Assembly (NCBI RefSeq): GCF_027595985.1
Contig: NC_073304.1
Coordinates: forward strand, 50,013,137-50,077,136
DNA: 64,000 nucleotides
Direction: 5' to 3'
Source of the DNA: Sorex araneus
Lineage: Eukaryota; Chordata; Mammalia; Eulipotyphla; Soricidae
The translations under genes and the position numbers were made by a program. The notes under the pieces were generated by a model, which saw only the letters and a program-made list of their open reading frames with translations, ran no database searches and was not told the DNA's origin. Positions 10,501 to 22,812 of this stretch are shown one piece after another. Position 1 is the stretch's first letter. The number at the start of each line of letters is the position of its first letter.

Positions 10501-11200
10501 TAATTTTTAAACAGCTTTTCTCAAAGTTACATGTGCACACAATTAGTATAAAAGGAAGTAGCTAATTTGCAAGTTTCTATAAATTAGTTATGTCACAAAT
10601 TTTGTTCAAATAATGTTTACCTTCTCTGACTATTGTAAGTAATTATACTTAAAGTTGCTGAACCAGAGTGTAAGCCAAACATAATAGGATAGCTTTCCTT
10701 TCTTACATATTTTTTAGCTGACCATAGCATTTCAGGATAACCAATAAAATTTAAAGGCAATAATTAATTTATGAAGTGCCATCTACGTTTCAAAAATGTT
10801 CCTAGAATTATTAATATTTCATTTTTACTGGCTTTGACTTTGCTTGCACTGTTATACTCCCCAAATGTATCAGTAGAGCTACTAAATGCCCATGATTAGT
10901 TTTTCCAAGTACTAAAGTGCACTGTGCGTGCTCTCCTTCCCACTGTTGCCCTAGAAATTTTTGTGCCAAGTGCTGAGCTTCTGCTCCACCCTGCCTGTGT
11001 TGAGGTCTAGTCTTGAAGCGTAGATGATCTCCTGTGACTTTATTTTTCACCTCTCTCTTATCTAACCTTGTTTTATTATTTTTTTCTCTTCCTGGAAATG
11101 TTCAGAATCTTTATTTCTGGTGTGAGTCTTACTACTTGGAATTTAGTGAACCTTTGTATAATTTCTTTGATAGATTTTTCTCTTCTGTGTACTCTGTGTT
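10500..11200. other. unique non-coding sequence
   Basis: No convincing repeat. A 79-codon minus-strand open frame (10,811-11,050) lacks recognisable domains, so I do not call it a gene. Confidence 0.35.
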
Positions 11201-11206
11201 TTTCTT

Positions 11207-11510
11207 TCCCCTCCCTCCCTCCCTCCCTCCCTCCCTCCTTCCCCTCCTCCCTCCCTCCCTCCCTCCCTCCCTCCCTCCCTCCCTCCCTCCCTTCCTCCCT
11301 TCCTTCCTTCCTTCCTTCCTTCCTTCCTTCCTTCCTTCCTTCCTTCCTTCCTTCCTTCCTTCCTTCCTTCCTTCCTTCCTTCCTTCCTTCCTTCCTTCCT
11401 TCCTTCCTTCCTTCCTTCCTTCCTTCCTTCCTTCCTTCCTTCCTTCCTTCCTTCCTTCCTTCCTTCCTTCCTTCCTTCCTCTTTTCTTCCCTCCCTCCCT
11501 CTTTTCTTTC
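11207..11510. repeat. (CCCT)n/(CCTT)n microsatellite, about 300 bp
   Basis: CCCT units to about 11,295, then some 45 nearly perfect CCTT units to 11,480, then mixed pyrimidines. It abuts the poly-A end of the antisense L1 at 11,511. It probably grew from that tail, read here as its complement. It gives rise to artificial Pro/Ser/Leu or Glu/Gly/Arg-Lys open frames. Confidence 0.97.
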
Positions 11511-12780
11511 TTAAGTTACAAAGATATTTATGATTGAGTTTCAAGAGTGTATTGTTCCTAAACCAATCTCTTCACCAGTGTCCATTACCCTCCACTAGTG
11601 TCCTCGGTTTCCTTCCCATCCTCAGACTGCTTCTGTGACTAGCACTTTCCCTCTCCCCCAATGTACTAGTGTTCCCTTTCCTAACTTATCCCTGCACTCC
11701 TGCTCTAGAGCCAAGCTTCCTACTCAAGACCAGTTGTCCTGCTCTTTGTTTCTATTACTATGGGGACATTTTCTATTCCTCTATGAGGTTTCTCTATATC
11801 CCACATATGAAAGAGATCATTCTAAGTATGTTCCTGTCCTCTGACTGATTTAACTCAGCAAGATGCTTTTCAGATCCTTTCAGTTATAAGCAATTTTCAT
11901 GACTTCAGTTTTCCTAAGAGCTGCATAGTGTTCCATTGACCATATGTGCCATAGTTTCTTTACCCAGTCATCTGTTCTCAAGCACTTGGGTTGTTTCCAG
12001 ATTCTGGCTAGTGCAAATAGTGCTGCAATGAGCATAGGAAGGTAGATATCTTTTCTGCTTAGTGCTTTTCTGCTCTCGGGGCATATTCCCAGGAGTGGAC
12101 TTGATAGGTCATATGGAAGCTCAATTTTTAGTTTTTTTGAAAAAAGCATCCATATTGTCTTCAAAAAAACTGGACCAATCAATATTCCCACCATTAGTGA
12201 ATGAGGGTCCCTTCTCCCCATATTCTTGCCAATACTGGCTGTTGCTGTTCTTTTTGATGTGTGCCAGTTTCTGCGGTGTGAGATGATATCTCCTTGTTGC
12301 TTTGATTTACATTTTCCTGGTGATTAGTGATACAGAGCATTTTGTTCATATGATTTTTTGCCATTTATATTTCTTCTCTGAAGAAATTCCTATTCATCTC
12401 TTTTTCCCATCTTTAAGACAGTATTGGGTATTTATTTTTCTTGTAGAGTTCTACCAGTGCTTTACATGTCTTGGATATTAACCCTTTGTTAGATAAGTGA
12501 TGAGCAAATTCTTTGTTCTTTCTTAACAGAACCTGTATTATCTCAGTGTTGTAGCTCGTGAACTCATTTCCATTTTTTTTTCATGCCTGCTGTTTTTATT
12601 TATTTTTTTGTCTTCTTGTCCCTCTTTGGGAAATTTTCTTGACCTGGCTTTCATGTATATTACAAAATTTCCAATAACTTTCCTGTCCTCTTTGATCTTT
12701 AAAAGCTTTTAGTTGTTTTTATGAGTGCACCACTGTATGTTTTCTTCCATTCCCGAGAACCTTAAATATGAATTACATAT
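11511..12780 (-). mobile_element. L1 3' portion, 5'-truncated
   Basis: The antisense carries the typical end of L1 ORF2 and 3' UTR. The minus-strand frame at 11,880-12,221 includes 'IWKQPKCLRTDDWVKKLW' and 'MEHYAALRKT', remnants of the region around 'WKQPKC...MEYYAA' found in mammalian L1s. Further right, pieces of the 'GAGATATCATCTCACACC' region (about 12,280) and the 'AACAAAGGGTTAATATCC' region (about 12,480) confirm this. The boundary beyond 12,560 is uncertain. Confidence 0.7.
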
Positions 12781-15115
12781 CTTCTCCTTTCTTTTCCCCC
12801 CTCTCCTTTCCTTTCTTTAGTTTATCCCCTTACTATAAGTTCTTATTATTTTTATGATTCCATACTTTAAATGGAAGTCTTTTCTCAGATTTCTAGATTG
12901 TTGGTTATCTATTCCAATTTAAATGTCAGGCACAAACATGCTGCTAAAAACAACAGGAATTGAAGGTGGGTTTCTGGGTAGGGTTATCAGGAGGTTATTC
13001 ATAGACCTTATGTTCAGAGAAATCTTAGTGTCCTATACAGTTAGGCTTTTTTTCTTTGAGAAACATGTAGGTTTTCCTTCAGAATGATTTCTCCAGTCTT
13101 CTGTGAAGAGTAATATGCCTGAGCTGCATGTGGGATGGAGTCTTACAAAAGCAGCTTTCACTTCAGGCCTGTTTTTAATGTGAAATACCACTTCTGCTCT
13201 CTACTAACAGGGCTTCTGAGTCTGTTGATCAGATGCCAGTTAAGTGGCCTTTCTAAAGCTTTTAAATTCATATTTCTTAGTTCCATTATAATTTGTCTTT
13301 CTCATAATATTTGAACTTCTATGACTGATAAGTTAATAGGATACAACTCCCAAGCTGCCCCCCAATGAAAAAATAATAGACCTATCCAGTACCCCAGATA
13401 TATTTAACATTCTGGAACAACAGGAAAAGATAAGACATAGAAAGAAAAAAAATGATCACAATTAAAAAGGAAGAGTTTTATTTATGCAAAGATATTTTCA
13501 GGAGATTGATTTTTGATCTGATAAATGAAATGGATGAAAAGAGGAAAGGCAAGTTACTAAACTGTTGTTACCTGTGATTTAGCAGTGATCTAAGGCATAG
13601 GACAAGTCACATATGAGCAGACACCACCAAGATAGAACTCGTAGTTCTAACTTGAAGCATAAATAGAAGTTAAACCACACATACATCCACAGACACTAGC
13701 CTCTATAACCTGGAGACCAGAAAAGGCTCACAGAAAAATCAAATTTATATAATGTAAATGTGTATTTATATATGATTATATATTACTGTTAGTTTAGGTA
13801 AGTGATTGCAATAGTGTAACAATTACGTTTTGATGTAAAACTTACTGAATGTCATCAACATGAAGTCCCCAAGACCATTCAAAGTACCAAAAGCCCTCAT
13901 CAGAGAGCAATTATTAACATAAGGGCACAGAGAAATTGTGTGAGACAAAACAGCTGTGGCATAGAGCCATCTATGATTAATGTAGAAGCCTTGGAGCTGA
14001 GACCAAGCGGTGCCCTGTGACCACAATGATATTGACCCATTATCAACTATCAATAGCAAGTCTCTGGTCCTTACTTAGCATTCTTTTTTCTCTTATTACC
14101 TAGGGTTTTTCCTCACCATTCTGTTTCATATCATACGAAATCATAACCACCCTGTCATTTTCTCTGGACCTTCTCATATTTGCAGTATTGGTGATTAAAT
14201 GACATGAACTCTCCCTGTGGAGTTGTTGGAAACCATTAAGAATTAAAGTTATTACAGAGTATTTTTTAGTCAGTAGAGAATAATAGGAAATAACATTAAT
14301 TAATTTTATGCTCATTTGGTTCTTTTCATTTGAACATACATATATATTTACATAGGAAATATGTATGAACTTGTATTTAATTGGTTTTGTCAAATGATGT
14401 TCTTGGCTTATACTCTTAAGCATAATATTTTAAAAATCAAAGCAGTTCATTAAGAAGTGGAGTTGTAAAAAAAAAGAAGTGGAATTGTTTGGATATTACT
14501 ATTAGAAGCGACTTGTGAAATGGTTGGACGTAGTTTGAAAATGTATGCATGTGTCAGAGGGATCATGATGGTTTTATTTGGCTAATGTGAGCTTTTAGAG
14601 AGTGGCTACTCTGCTTTATCAGAGGACAGGTTGGCTCAGACAAGCCTGAAATATTCAAGCTCTTCATTCCAATCTCCTGCCATCCCCCCAGCACTCTGTG
14701 GTCCAGTTGAACCATTTGCTTTTTCCTAAATAAACCCCTGATTTCTGATTTTACCTAAATATTCTTATATTTCTTCCTTCTTTGCACAGCAGGTGAAATC
14801 CCAGCTACCCTCAATGTAAGCTCTAACATTACTTTCCTGATGACATCTTTGACCTCAGGAAATGAGATGTCCACTAACTATGTGCTAGATTTGTCAGTTC
14901 TTTAACATAGATTGATTCTGGGTTGTTGTCTCTGTTCTCTGCTACCTGGGCACTCCAGGGAGAGTAGGGACCAGGCCATATTCATGGTGGTATTCCTGCC
15001 CTGGTCCAAGGGCAATAAATGTTTGTGTAAATGACTAGTGCATGTCCTGTTAAGTAGAACAGTGCACTCCAGATCATTTTGTTGGTAACCTACTCCAATC
15101 AGTTAGATAGGATAC
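12780..15115. other. unique non-coding sequence
   Basis: 2.3 kb with no young repeats. Open frames at 13,823-14,059 and 14,100-14,423 (minus) show no domain or compositional signal of coding sequence. Confidence 0.45.
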
Positions 15116-15119
15116 TTGG

Positions 15120-15505
15120 GGCAATAGTTAGGGTGTATGGGTTAGGATGCTGGTAGAAATCATGCATTTACTACTTACTAGCAAGGTGTTCTCTATCTCA
15201 ATTTCCTTATCTGTGAAATGGGGGAAATGATACTTATTTAGTTTTTGGTTTTGGACCACACTCAACCATACTCAGGGCTAACTCCTGGCTTTGCATCTAG
15301 GGATCACTCCTGGAAGGTTTAGGAGACCATATTCGAAGCCAGGGATCAAGCTCGGGTCAGCCATGTGCAAGGCAGATGTCCTGTGTGCTGCACAACTGCT
15401 CTGACTCTGGAAATGATGATATTTACCTCATAGAGTTGCTCTTAGGATAAAAATGTGTTAATAATTGTAATGTCCTTTGAATGGTGTCAGATTTATAATG
15501 AAGGT
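15120..15505 (+). mobile_element. MIR element interrupted by a SINE
   Basis: Left part: 'TTTACTACTTACTAGC' and 'CTCAATTTCCTTATCTGTGAAATGGGG'-type text in pieces. Right part from about 15,421: 'TTTACCTCATAGAGTTG'. The two parts join into one sense MIR once the SINE is removed. Confidence 0.75.
15241..15409 (-). mobile_element. tRNA-derived shrew SINE
   Basis: Inserted in a MIR. The flanks share an imperfect duplication 'GAAATGATACTTATTTA'/'GAAATGATGATATTTA' (about 15,224-15,240 and 15,410-15,425). Antisense body with 'CATGTGCAAGGCAGATGTCC'. Confidence 0.8.
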
Positions 15506-15835
15506 ATATTTTATGTAAAGTACTTTTGGGGAAATCTGAATTAGCACTACGGACAACTGTTGGTCCTCAAGTCAGATTGTACATCTGCCCATAGATATCC
15601 TTCAAGTTTGCATCCTATATGAAGGTGGTTAGAGGTGACTGAATTCAGGAACAAAAAATGTCTCATTACCAGTAAAAAACCATGACATACATTCTGCTTA
15701 GGAAATCAAAATGTAAGATTAATAGCTCTCTTTCTTCACTTTTTATTTTCTTTCTTTCTTTTTTTAAATGTAGGAGTACTGCTATTTGTTCAGCCAGTGA
15801 TTAAGCTGATTATATTGGGCAAGAATTTCACATTA

Positions 15836-17215
15836 CCTTTTTTTTGAACCACCATAAGATACAGTTACAAAGTTTTCATGTTTGAGATTTAGCCATACAA
15901 TGATTGAACACCCATCCCTCCATCAGTGCTCACTTTTCACTACCAGTGTCCCCAGTATATCTCTACCGACCCATCCTAGTCCTCACCTGCCTCCATGGCA
16001 GGCAATTTCTTCAGTACTCTCTATTTGGGGGAATTATGTTTTGCTTGAATTTTTCCACCACCATTCAAGCAGGGGCAGATGCTAGATCATTTATTGTCCA
16101 TTGCTCATTTTGAATATCTTGGGTGCTATGGCTACTTACTCTTGGAATCTTAGATTGTAAATGGTTGGGTTCCAGAGACATTTTTGTAGGGCACTAATCC
16201 ATTTTGGAATTCAGTTGGGTGTCTCTGGTCCAGGGTTGTTGGTGTGCTAAGATGGCATCCGGAGGCACACTGTGGGGCTGACAGCCAGGCTGATGAGTGG
16301 GAAGGGAACCAGGGAGGGATAGTCCAGCGCTTCTACTGCCATGTGGCATGCAGATTAATCCTGGAACCCGCATACCTGAGCCTTGCTTGTGGAAGCTCCT
16401 GGTCACCAGAATTCCATCTGGAGTAGGCGGGGAGACAGCATCTGCTCCATCTGGGGTGCCCTGGTGAAATTAGCTCCATATGGGACCCAAAGAGAGCTTA
16501 AGTTCTGTGGTGTCTTCTTGGACTCTCTGTTGTGTCTCTGGCTTTTGACTTCTTTCAAGATTTATTTATGGGTCTCTGAAGCAAGGTCAGTAATAGAGTT
16601 TACAGGGTGGCACTGGAGTTGGTTCATGGGGGTGACTGCCAGTGCTTTCATGTGTATTGGGAAGTGGGGGTAGTAGCCCACCTCAACTCTGTTAAAGCCT
16701 GGAGATTTCAGTCACAAAACCCGCATACCCAAATTTTCAGCAGACTATATCCCGGTGAGATCTGTCTCGAGACGGTGGAGTCAGGCTGGAGGCATGGCAG
16801 CCACCCTGGACTGTGGAAGCAAGTGACTGCTAAGGGCTCTGCCTGGGCAGGCAAAGGCCAACCTGCACCCCCTCTGATCCATCCTAGTCTGCTCAGTCAT
16901 GCATGGGTCTGAGGTTAACCTTGGCTTTTGGTTTCTTTTGAGACTTATCTACGGTTCTGTAAAATAAGACCAATAAATGAGCTTGTATAGCTGAACTGGA
17001 GGTGGTTTGTGGGCATGGTTCCCACATACCTAACTTTTGGCAGTTTAATTTCTTGGTAAATTTGGTCCCAAATTGTTGGGGTCCAGCCAAAGACACAGTT
17101 TTATTTATGGGTCTCTGTTTTGGCAATTTTGGGGTTTCAGGAAGCCTGAAGGCACCATCAGGCTGCTTATGCACTTGCCCCGCATATATATAGGTTTACC
17201 TGTTGGCGGCATTAT
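15836..17215 (-). mobile_element. long retroposon with L1-like tail and internal monomers
   Basis: Left end: T-run and antisense L1-type 3' end ('AACACCCATCCCTCC', 'CTCCATGGCAGGCAATTTC'). The rest is a non-coding body whose blocks recur elsewhere. 'GGGGCAGATGCTAGATCATT' (16,073) and 'TGGAAGCTCCTGGTC...CTGCTCCATCTGGG' (16,390-16,455) match 46,422-46,590. A 'TTTATTTATGGGTCTCTG' block with its following 70 bp occurs at about 16,560 and again, diverged, at about 16,940, suggesting tandem 5' monomers with a period near 380 bp. The right boundary is uncertain. Confidence 0.6.
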
Positions 17216-17645
17216 ATCCCCATATTTACTATTTTTTTAACGTAAAAAAATTTGCAACTCTCATTTGATCTTGAAATGTCCCTGTTTCACACATTAGTTA
17301 CTTTTCCATTGCCCTCGTTTCTTAATGTGGCTTCAGGACCTATTTAACCCTCCCCTCACCCCTTGAGCAGCGCCTCCCAGACTTCTATTCAGAAAAGTTT
17401 ACCACCTTCTTTTCAGAAAAAAACATTAGTCATCAACTCCTTGTAAATCTACCTTCTTCATGTTCAGGCTGATGTGGAAATTTGTGTTAATTAAACCACA
17501 TTCAAGCGTGATCCACTGTTGGGATAGAGCAGTGTTCAATAAACAAGCAGAAAACATCCTCCTCCCCTCCAGTTGCTCTGAGACAATTGTCATGTCCCTC
17601 ATCCTTCCAGTGGCCTTGGGACAGAGACTGTTATCACCCACTTTG
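17215..17645. other. unique non-coding sequence
   Basis: Nothing recognised. The long plus-strand open frame starting at 17,460 runs straight into the adjacent SINE and has no coding signature. Confidence 0.4.
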
Positions 17646-17647
17646 AT

Positions 17648-17818
17648 TTATTATTTTGTTGTCCTGAGCACCCCTGGCACACTCAGGGCTTACTCCTTAC
17701 TCTATGCATTGTTGTCACTCCTTGCAGGACTCACAGAACCTTATGTGGCATTGGGGAGTGAACTCAGGTTGACTGCATGCAAGCAAATGCCTTACTGCTG
17801 TACTAACTCTCTGGCCCC
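17648..17818 (-). mobile_element. tRNA-derived shrew SINE
   Basis: Antisense 'ACACTCAGGGCTTACTCC', 'GGGGAGTGAACTCAGG', ending at 'TCTCTGGCCCC'. Moderately diverged. Confidence 0.8.
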
Positions 17819-18287
17819 GGCATCACTCACCTTGGGGAAGATCGCTTTAGAGTTTCATCTTACACCACCACTCCCTCTTACTTTCCCTTTACCCAGTGTG
17901 AAGTTCCAGATTTGCTTTCCTCCCCATTTACAGGCAGGCAGGACTCTTTCCCGACCTGTTCTGGGGGATCCTCTTGCTTCTGTCTGTATGCACTTCCTTT
18001 CTCCCATTATTCTGGTTACCCATTCAATGTAAACACCATTGAGCATAGGGGCCCTTAGCTCTCTATCCTAGGAACCTGTAGACTTGTCTATTATACAGTT
18101 TGCCAGATTGTGATATTTTTGTCATGTAATTGTCAGCCTTCTCATTTGAATACAAGCCCCAGAAGGGTAGGGATTAAGTTGAAATTTTTCTGTTTTGCAT
18201 GCTGTAGTATCCCTATGTTGCAAACAATACCAGGCAGACAGTGAACATCTAATACTTATTGAATAATGCATTAATTTTAGAAACAAA

Positions 18288-18462
18288 TTTTTTCCTTTGC
18301 TTTTTGGGTCACACCTGGTGTTTGTCAGGGGTTATTCCTGGCTCTGCACTCAAGAATTGCTCCTGGCAGTGCTCAGTGGACCAAATGGGATGTGGGGGAT
18401 TGAACCTGGGTCTGCTGCATGCAAGGCAAATGCCCTACTTGCTGTACTTTCACTCTGGCCCC
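18288..18462 (-). mobile_element. tRNA-derived shrew SINE
   Basis: 'TTTTTGGGTCACACCTGG', 'GGATTGAACCTGGGTC', 'TGCATGCAAGGCAAATGCCC'. Full length and well preserved. Confidence 0.88.
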
Positions 18463-18469
18463 AGAAACC

Positions 18470-20285
18470 AGAAATTCTTAAGTTTCACTTAACTCAGATT
18501 TTAGCTGTTTTGGTGTTCCTAGATTCTCCAGTTTGTGGCACCAATTGTCTGTTAAGACGGAGTTAAATTGCTTGAGTTTCCGTCTCATTGATTGGGATAA
18601 TCTCATCTCTGAAGATTACTGGAGGTTGGTTCCATTTCTCCCAGGCATCTCTGCTGACATTTTTTAATTTACCTTGTGGGCTTGCTGGCTCTTTTCTAGA
18701 CTGCATTTCTGCCAGAAACTATCCCAACTCCATTAGTACCCAAGGTGCCCCTCTTAGAGCGTTCTCTGTCATGGATTGGGTACTTGGCCACATACATAGC
18801 TTACACACAGTATGAGACTTAAAAATATGATACAGCCTCTCTTTGAATAGTCCTATGTTAATTCCCACCTCAGGGATTTTTTTTTTCTTTTGGATTTGGT
18901 TTGCAGGTCTCCATAATGATTCTGGATTCCTCTTTGACTTCTGCCTTGTTCCTAAATCCTCAAATCCCTGTTAATTTATTTTATAGACCAAGCTTAGCTG
19001 TTTAATTGTTTGGCTTGTGCTCAACTGGGTTTTGTCCCTAGAATTTTATTTGCACAAGCCAATCTACATAATAACAAGAGGAAGGAGTATTGGAGTATTG
19101 GGATGTATTAAGAGTGTGAACCCTCGGGCCAAATAACCAGGTTCCAAATTGAATTTCCACTTAAACTGGTGGTGTAGTCTTCCCTATGTTATTCAACTTC
19201 TGCTGCTTCGGGTTCCCCACTTGCAAGACACCACTATATTTATATAAAAGGGTAATTTTAAGGAGGATAAAATAAATTAACACATGTAAAAATACTTAGA
19301 AAAGATGTGACACATCGTAAGAATGTGCTGAATCTTAGCTATATTTTTTTTTTATAAAAGTTCTTTATCAAGAAAAATTTCTTCCTGAGAGTCATTCTTC
19401 AGAAAGCAATTTAAGCAATGGTTCTTTTCATTTATTATACTAATTCCAAAACATCTGTTGATTTTTCTAAGATGTCTTTTGACTCTTGTCAGCATATAGG
19501 ACTGATTACGATGGCCAGCTCTGAATTAGACCAGGCCTGGAGCTTGTTTCCACCTGGTTTCTTTGTGGATATTTTGGAAAGCAATTGAATTCTTAGAGAC
19601 TCAATTTCCTCAAGTGTAAATTAGAAAAAAATACTATCCAAAGAATTTTCCTGCACATGAAGATGAAATTAGCTAATATACGTGAACCATTCAGCACAGT
19701 AAATAACTGGTGAAAAATCTTTAGAAGTTTACGTGACTATTCCTTTTATACTCCCTTTACCATCGCAAGTTTTAATAGTCAATAACAACATTTACTTCTA
19801 AAAGGCTGAAGGATTAAACAGCACCTTGCTTCATAGTACTCTGTGGTGTGAAATCTCTTGTTTATTTAGAAACGATTATTCTCCATGTTGAATGGAGCTC
19901 TTACAGAAGGGCGAGGGAAAAGATATTTTGTGAAGATATATGAAACTGTCGCATATGACATTTCCACCATTGGCAGCATCAGAAATTATTTAATAGATAG
20001 CTTCTTTTCTCAAGGGGACCACAGCTATACAAGAGCTGAGATTTCTTCTCTTCTTTGACCTGTTAGTGCAAGAATAATTATAAACTTGCTACCCAGCAGA
20101 GAGACTGAGTGATATCCTAATGGAGCCATTGGCAAAGGATAAACCAAGCTAGAAACAAAACTGCATTCCAAATAATGCTCAGTGCTTTCTTGATACTTTT
20201 TATTATAATTCATTCCCATTAGAGGCACTTTGGACCATTTTAAAGCCATTACATTGTAATTTCAGAGTTGACTGTAAATTGAAAA
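18470..20285. other. unique non-coding sequence
   Basis: About 1.8 kb of apparently single-copy DNA with no gene, young repeat or clear regulatory motif I can support. Confidence 0.45.
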
Positions 20286-20286
20286 G

Positions 20287-20287
<1 letters not shown>

Positions 20288-20317
<30 letters not shown>
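20288..20317. repeat. (CA)15 microsatellite
   Basis: Thirty bases of uninterrupted CA dinucleotides. Confidence 0.98.
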
Positions 20318-20319
<2 letters not shown>

Positions 20320-21195
20320 CTTAACAATTCAAAAAGAATAGAAGGAAATGTAAGATTTGTCATCCAGAATCCAAATTCTGAAAAATCAGTGCAATGTTGA
20401 AGTAATATTATGCATTTAATTTGAGCTCAATAAATAACATATTTCAGAAAAAAACCCACAAGCTTTAAATTATCATTTCCATGCTGATGATATAAACATG
20501 TCTCAAAGAAGGTTAAGTATTGAAGATACAAAGGAAGAATAGGCCTTTTAAGAATCAAATGATCCTGAATTTAGTTTGAATCACCAGCTCAAATATATTG
20601 AAAAATGTGAACAGTTGCTTCCTTGCTCAGGTGGCAGTTAAGTTATATGACAAAGCATTAGAAAAATACAAAGAAGAGTGTATCTGCTACAAAAAGCAAG
20701 TGCTTTATATGTTATTCAAAGGTACCAGTTCTTCTATATCTGGGCCCGCCAAGTAGGGAAAAGTCTGGGTTAATCAAACGAAGGTTCTTGCCAAGAGTTT
20801 TAAAACAAATTTTATTAGGCAATAAAGTTTATGTAGCTTTATCACATGGATGACTTTGCAGACAATCTGTAGTTCCTGGCACATTGCAGAATTTATTGTT
20901 TTCTTTCAACAAACATTCCACACATTAAGATTTGTTGATAGTTTTAATTGAAATTGCTTTGACTTCTACTCAGTAATTATTTTGGGTAACTTTGGATGAG
21001 CAGAGGGAGAAGCCTAAAAAAGGAATTAGAACTACCTTCGTTTTGTCTGCTCTCTGTCCTCCTCCCTAAGTTAGAGGAAACATCTTTCTTCTGCCAACCA
21101 TGAGGCAGAAGCACTGAAGGGACCTAGGATTAACTCAGGACCTGGAGTATAGCCAAAGTATCTTGACATTTGCTGTAATTCTGGAGGAAGTGCAG
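20320..21195. other. unique non-coding sequence
   Basis: AT-rich, no open frame of note, no recognised repeat. Confidence 0.4.
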
Positions 21196-21199
21196 AAGG

Positions 21200-21352
21200 G
21201 GTAGTATACCTGGTAATGCTCAGGTGTTACTCCTGGCTCTACACTCAGGAATTACTCCTGGTGATGCTCAAGGGACCATATAGGATTCCAGGGATAGAAC
21301 TCATCATGTGCAAGACAAGTGCCCTATCCACTGTACTATTGCTCTGGACTAC
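21200..21352 (-). mobile_element. tRNA-derived shrew SINE
   Basis: Starts within the body ('ACCTGGTAATGCTCAGG') and ends 'CTGTACTATTGCTCTGG'. No T-run remains at the left. Confidence 0.82.
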
Positions 21353-21434
21353 TAACTCCCTTTCTCACATAAATCACGAGACTCATTTAATAGATCTTCT
21401 AGTAAATATTATAATATATATTATATTACACTAA

Positions 21435-21535
21435 CTTAATATTCCTATGAGAGAGAACCTATTTTATCTCATTTTATAGACAAATTGAAGTTTAAATCAT
21501 GACTAGAAAGTGGCAGATATGGAATTGAACTATTC
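21435..21535 (-). mobile_element. MIR fragment
   Basis: 'TTTTATCTCATTTTATAGAC' and 'AGTGGCAGATATGGAATTGAAC' match antisense MIR. Confidence 0.6.
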
Positions 21536-21539
21536 TGTT

Positions 21540-21688
21540 GTTGTTGTTTTTGGGTCACACCTGACTATGCTCAGGGCTTACTCCTGGCTCTGAGTGAGCA
21601 GGTTTTGGGTGACTATTTGTGGTGCCAAAGATTGAACCTAGGTCAGCCATGTGCAAGGCAAGAGCCTTACCCACTATTTCCTGTAACA
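21540..21688 (-). mobile_element. tRNA-derived shrew SINE
   Basis: 'GTTTTTGGGTCACACCTGAC', 'GATTGAACCTAGGTC', 'ATGTGCAAGGCAAGAGCC'. It sits immediately 3' of the MIR fragment. Confidence 0.82.
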
Positions 21689-21689
21689 T

Positions 21690-22660
21690 TAGCATTAGTT
21701 TACTGAGACAATGCAGGCATCACTAATAGACTTCTTTATCTTAGCTAAATGGAGTAAGTATGCAGTCAAATATTACTGATTGAAATCTCCAGATGTGCAT
21801 ATGGTATGACTTTACTAGTGCTTTTCTGATTTTATTTAGTCAAAAATCCCCAGAAGGTGCCTTTGTGTTTTGCCCACATTTTATGAGAATGCTTGGCTGC
21901 ACTTGTTGAAGGGAGACATAGGGTAGGAATATATTAATTTACTTCAAATAGCAATTAGGGAGTTCTATCACTATTGTCATCATGGGCTCTGTCATCTGTC
22001 AATTTACCAAATATGAAAGAATAAAAATGTGATTGCTGCACAATCCCTAGTGGAAAAAATGGAATTCTCAACTTTGTAACATTTTAATATGTATCATGAA
22101 ATCTGTGGGGTGGGGAGAGACTGCAGCTTGCAATTCTGTAAATTGGTTTAGTTTTGAGGAGGACAAATGCAACTATGAATTTTCACATTACGTAGTCAAT
22201 TATGCAGAAACCTTATTGAAGCTGAAATCTAACGATGATTACTTCTGTTTACTCTTCTACCATTTCAACTCATTTTGGGAGTTTATAATTTACGTTGATA
22301 CCTTGGTTAAGGAATTTTCTGGAATGGAAGATTGATCACAACAAAAGTGTTTGATAAGGATAAACTTAGAACCTATATCAATTATACATGATTATAAATT
22401 ATGCCAGGCTCAATTTTTGTGCCATTTCTTAAAAATATGTAGCCCATACCAGTTCACAATTTCAACATGGGTTTATCTGGGCCATGATCAAGGAATTGGC
22501 TGGTTAAATTTCTTTTTCTTTAGTATAATACATTTTCTTGACCTTTATGCTTCTGGACTGTCTATATTTCTTTATTTATGTCCCTTTGTCCATTGACAGA
22601 GCCTGTTATATGGATCAAGTTCTTTTTATGTTATGTCTCTCTGACTCTGTGTCATTGCAT
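21690..22660. other. unique non-coding sequence
   Basis: No support for genes or repeats. Open frames (22,096-22,596) are AT-rich and without motifs. Confidence 0.4.
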
Positions 22661-22668
22661 TTACTTCT

Positions 22669-22735
22669 CCCTCCCTCCCTCCCTCCCTCCCTCCCTCCCT
22701 CCCTCCCTCCCTCCCTGCCTCCCTAACTCCCTCCT

Positions 22736-22810
<75 letters not shown>
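22669..22810. repeat. (CCCT)n followed by (CT)n microsatellite
   Basis: About 20 CCCT units with two interruptions, then about 32 CT units. It produces spurious Pro/Ser and Arg/Glu repeat open frames. Unlike the tracts at 11.2, 37.8 and 39.7 kb, no retroposon end is visible beside it. Confidence 0.97.

Positions 22811-22812
<2 letters not shown>

Noticed and set aside
11207..11510. CRISPR-like or minisatellite array
   Set aside because: Pure tetranucleotide repeat without spacers; eukaryotic context.
11034..11544. Long Pro/Ser/Leu-rich and Glu/Gly/Arg-Lys-rich open frames
   Set aside because: Translations of the CCCT/CCTT microsatellite in several frames; likewise 22,538-22,889, 37,721-38,034 and 39,642-39,986.
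22669..22810. Retroposon tail origin for this CT/CCCT tract
   Set aside because: No SINE, L1 end or target-site duplication could be seen beside it, unlike the tracts at 37.8 and 39.7 kb.
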